DNA from: CAZRGV01 sp964599655 | GTDB taxonomy: Bacteria > Planctomycetota > Planctomycetia > Isosphaerales > Isosphaeraceae | Direction: 5' to 3' | DNA: 24,604 bases | Assembly: GCA_964599655.1 (NCBI GenBank) | Contig: CAZRGV010000095.1 | Location: 1 to 24,604 of the forward strand | In this document: positions 21,853 through 24,604 of the stretch, piece after piece | How positions within the stretch are numbered: position 1 is the first letter of the stretch | How the letters are laid out: each line of letters begins with the position of its first letter | The notes under the pieces: model-generated | What the model saw: only the letters and a program-made list of their open reading frames with translations | Database searches by the model: none | Told to the model about the DNA's origin: nothing | Position numbers and translations under genes: made by a program

Positions 21853-24604
21853 ATGAGTACCGGCTACCCCGCACCCCAGGGCCTCTACGACCCCCGCCTC
21901 GAGCACGACGGCTGCGGCGTTGGCTTCCTGGTCGACCTGAAAGGACGAAAATCGCACAAGATCGTGCGAGACGGCCTGACGGCTCTGATCAACCTCAATC
22001 ACCGAGGCGCCTGTGGTTGTGAGAACAACACCGGCGACGGCGCGGGCATCCTCATCCAGATCCCGCACGAGTTCCTCAAGGCCCGCTGCCAGCCGCTGGG
22101 AATCTCACTCCCCGAGCCGGGCCGTTACGGCGTGGGCGCGTTCTTCGCCTCGCCGCTGGTCTCCCAGCAGGGCATCGGTCAGCGCCTCTTCGAGCGCATC
22201 GTCAAGGAAGAGGGCCTGGAGTTCCTCGGCTGGCGGCCCTTGCGAACCGACAACTCGATGCTCGGCGAGAGCGCCAAGCGCGTCGAGCCGGCCATGTTCC
22301 ACGCCCTCATCGGCGCCCCGTACCACGACCCCGATCGCTTCGAGCGCAAGCTGTTCGTGGTCCGCAAGCGGTTCGAGACCGCCATCGAGCTCTCCGGTCT
22401 CGACGACCACAAGTTCTTCTACTTCGCCAGCCTCTCGTGCCGCACGCTGGTTTATAAAGGGATGCTCACACCCCACCAGGTGGGGGCCTACTTCGCCGAC
22501 GATCTCGACGACGAACGCCTCGACAGCGCCCTTTGCATGTTCCACTCCCGGTTCAGCACCAACACTTTCCCGAGCTGGGAGCTCGCCCACCCGTACCGGA
22601 TGATCGCCCACAACGGCGAGATCAACACCCTTCGCGGCAACATCAACTGGATGCGGGCCCGCGAGGCCCTCTTCGAATCCGACGTCTACGAGCCCGGCGA
22701 CGTCCAGAAGCTGCTGCCGATCATCCGCGAGGGACTTAGCGACACCGCCTGTCTCGACAACGCCCTCGAATTGCTCGTCAAGTCGGGCTTCGGCGTGGCC
22801 CGCGCCATGATGATGCTCGTCCCCGAAGCCTGGGAAAACCACGAGACGATGTCTCAGGCGAAGAAAGACTTCTATGCCTATCACTCTTGCCTGATGGAGC
22901 CCTGGGACGGCCCGGCGTCGATCGCCTGCACCGACGGCAAGACCATCGGCGCGGTGCTCGATCGCAACGGTCTGCGGCCCAGCCGCTACTGCGTCACCAA
23001 GGACGACCTGGTCATCATGGGCAGCGAGACCGGCGTCCTCGACATCCCCGCCGAGGACATCGTCCTCAAGGGGCGGCTCGAGCCCGGCAAGATGTTCTTC
23101 GTCGACATGGAGCAGGGCCGCATCATCGACGACGAGGAGTTGAAGCACCAGATCGCCACCGAGAAGCCCTACGGCAAGTGGCTTCGAGAGCACATGGTCT
23201 CCCTGGCCGACCTGCCCGAGGCCCCCCATGTGCCCGGTCCCGACCACGAGACGCTGCTCCATCGGCAAATGGCCTTCGGCTACACGCTCGAGGATCTCAA
23301 GTACATCCTCGGCCCGATGGGCAACGACGGCGCCGAGGCCATCGGCTCGATGGGGACCGACACCCCCCTGGCCGTGCTTTCCGACCGCGCCCAACCCCTC
23401 TTCAACTACTTCAAGCAACTCTTCGCCCAGGTGACCAACCCGCCCCTGGACGCCATCCGGGAAGAGCTGCGCGGTACGGAAGGACCAGCGCCCGCCGAGG
23501 CAGAGCTGGTCACCTCCGTTCGCACCGGCATCGGCGGCGAGGGCAACCTCCTGATGCCCAAGCCCGAAAGCGCCCGGCAGATCGAGGTGGAAATCCCGAT
23601 CCTCGACAACGACGAGACCGCCCGGCTCAAGTTGCTCGACGGCTGGCGGGGCTTCAAGTCGGCGACCATCCCCATGCTCTTCTCCGCGTCCGAAGGGGCC
23701 AAGGGCATGGAACGGCGGCTCGAGGCGATCTTCCAGGAGGCCGTCGAGGCGATCAAGGCCGGCGCGAACCTGATCGTGCTGACGCATCGCACGGTCGACG
23801 CCCAGAACGCGCCGATCCCGTCGCTCCTTGCCTGCTCCGGCCTGCACCATCACCTCGTTCGAGAGGGTTTGCGGACCCGCGCCGGCCTGATCATCGAGTG
23901 CGGCGACGCCCGCGAAGTTCATCACTTCGCCCTCTTGCTCGGCTACGGCGCCGGGGCCATCAATCCCTATGTCGCCTTCGAGACGCTGGACGACATGATC
24001 CAGCAAGGTATGCTCAAGTCGGACATCGACCACGCCGAGGCCGTCAAGCGCTATCGCAAGGCGATCAAGAAGGGCGTGGTCAAGGTCATGTCCAAGATGG
24101 GCATCAGCACGATTCAGAGCTACCGGGGCGCCCAGATCTTCGAGGCGATCGGCCTGAACGAACAATTTGTCAACAAGTACTTCGACAAGACCGCGTCCCG
24201 CATCGGCGGCGTCGGCCTTGAGGAGATCGCTCGGGAAACCCTTGAGCATTACCACCGCGCGTTTTCTCCTCGCGAGGTCGGCCCGCTGTTGCTCGAAGAG
24301 GGCGGCCAGTACCAGTGGCGGCGCGACGGCGAGTTCCACCTCTTCAACCCGGAAACCGTCTTCCGGCTCCAGCACGCCACCCGACAAGGCCGCTACGACA
24401 TCTTCAAGCAGTACACCCGGATGGTCGACGAGCAGAACGAGCGGCTCTGCACGCTCCGCGGCCTGTTCGAATTCCAGTTCGACAAGTGCACGCCGATCCC
24501 CATCGAGGAGGTCGAGCCCGTCGAGGCGATCGTCAAGCGGTTCGCCACCGGCGCCATGAGCTACGGCCCGACCTCGGCCGCGGCCCACGAGACGCTGGCC
24601 ACCG
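21853..24604 (+). CDS. gltB: Glutamate synthase large subunit, N-terminal 917 residues (3' end outside window)
   Basis: The frame is open from ATG 21853 (Shine-Dalgarno AAGGGAA) to the window end. It starts with a 20-residue propeptide and then HDGCGVGF; Cys21 becomes the N-terminal nucleophile of the glutaminase domain after processing. That domain shows NHRGACG, HSRFSTNTFPSW (~231-242), AHNGEINTLRGN (~253-264) and DRNGLRPSRY (~375-384). The central domain includes GYTLEDLKYIL, NPPLDAIREEL, LIVLTHRTVD and GYGAGAINPY. The visible part stops at the start of the FMN domain (GAMSYGPTSAAAHETLA). Glutamate synthase turns glutamine and 2-oxoglutarate into two glutamates in the cytoplasm, completing the GS-GOGAT cycle with the glutamine synthetase at the left edge. 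About 60% of the usual ~1,500 residues is seen. A 13-residue insertion-like segment (residues ~540-552) follows IREEL. The small subunit gene, if present, is outside the window. Confidence 0.95.
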   Translation, partial: MSTGYPAPQGLYDPRLEHDGCGVGFLVDLKGRKSHKIVRDGLTALINLNHRGACGCENNTGDGAGILIQIPHEFLKARCQPLGISLPEPGRYGVGAFFASPLVSQQGIGQRLFERIVKEEGLEFLGWRPLRTDNSMLGESAKRVEPAMFHALIGAPYHDPDRFERKLFVVRKRFETAIELSGLDDHKFFYFASLSCRTLVYKGMLTPHQVGAYFADDLDDERLDSALCMFHSRFSTNTFPSWELAHPYRMIAHNGEINTLRGNINWMRAREALFESDVYEPGDVQKLLPIIREGLSDTACLDNALELLVKSGFGVARAMMMLVPEAWENHETMSQAKKDFYAYHSCLMEPWDGPASIACTDGKTIGAVLDRNGLRPSRYCVTKDDLVIMGSETGVLDIPAEDIVLKGRLEPGKMFFVDMEQGRIIDDEELKHQIATEKPYGKWLREHMVSLADLPEAPHVPGPDHETLLHRQMAFGYTLEDLKYILGPMGNDGAEAIGSMGTDTPLAVLSDRAQPLFNYFKQLFAQVTNPPLDAIREELRGTEGPAPAEAELVTSVRTGIGGEGNLLMPKPESARQIEVEIPILDNDETARLKLLDGWRGFKSATIPMLFSASEGAKGMERRLEAIFQEAVEAIKAGANLIVLTHRTVDAQNAPIPSLLACSGLHHHLVREGLRTRAGLIIECGDAREVHHFALLLGYGAGAINPYVAFETLDDMIQQGMLKSDIDHAEAVKRYRKAIKKGVVKVMSKMGISTIQSYRGAQIFEAIGLNEQFVNKYFDKTASRIGGVGLEEIARETLEHYHRAFSPREVGPLLLEEGGQYQWRRDGEFHLFNPETVFRLQHATRQGRYDIFKQYTRMVDEQNERLCTLRGLFEFQFDKCTPIPIEEVEPVEAIVKRFATGAMSYGPTSAAAHETLAT

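Noticed and set aside
22105..24588. 827-codon open frame on the minus strand
   Set aside because: Antisense shadow of gltB, whose sense-strand motifs are unmistakable.

Overview
The window is high-GC DNA whose gene content points to a planctomycete, most likely of the Isosphaeraceae/Gemmata side of the phylum. The indicators are a prepilin-type N-terminus of the style found in DUF1559 proteins (AFTLVELLVVI followed by LLLPAVQSAREAARR), a DUF900 alpha/beta hydrolase, a planctomycete-style secretin/TonB short-N-terminal-like domain, a type III glutamine synthetase, and many secreted or membrane proteins of unknown function. The organism is inferred; there is no rRNA or tRNA in the window.

Layout, left to right. 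1-784: 3' end of a type III glutamine synthetase (+), with a terminator hairpin. 1076-3289: a secreted MuiA/DUF4139-family protein (+) carrying an inserted STN-like domain. It converges on an ammonium transporter (3396-4775, -) across a strong shared hairpin. 5037-7522: radical SAM protein and PIG-L deacetylase, both (-). 7659-11422: a (+) block with a small membrane protein, a secreted beta-rich protein interrupted by two assembly N-gaps, and a diadenylate cyclase whose GTG start overlaps the stop of the secreted protein. 11423-11716: a REP-like inverted repeat. 11717-13531: a 73-aa membrane protein and a prepilin-signal/DUF900 hydrolase fusion (+). 13700-14998: an unrecognised protein (-). 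14999-15732: a gene-free stretch. 15733-17502: membrane-anchored SGNH hydrolase with TPR-like repeats (+). 17650-20378: Gfo/Idh/MocA oxidoreductase overlapping a PKMT-type methyltransferase (+). 20379-20802: a gene-free control region with a perfect AT-rich palindrome, a sigma70-like -35 and a LysR-type box. 20803-21732: LysR regulator (+). 21853-24604: glutamate synthase large subunit (+), running off the window.

How it works together. Three genes are core ammonium assimilation: AmtB brings in ammonium, GSIII makes glutamine, and GltB (glutamate synthase) makes glutamate. The LysR gene directly upstream of gltB is a natural candidate for its regulator, by analogy with GltC of Bacillus. The other genes are envelope and signalling functions typical of planctomycete accessory DNA. 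The most unusual points are the prepilin/hydrolase fusion, the STN-like insertion inside a MuiA-family protein, and the translational coupling of a secreted protein to a c-di-AMP synthase. Nothing resembling a CRISPR array, prophage, transposase or known defence system was seen.
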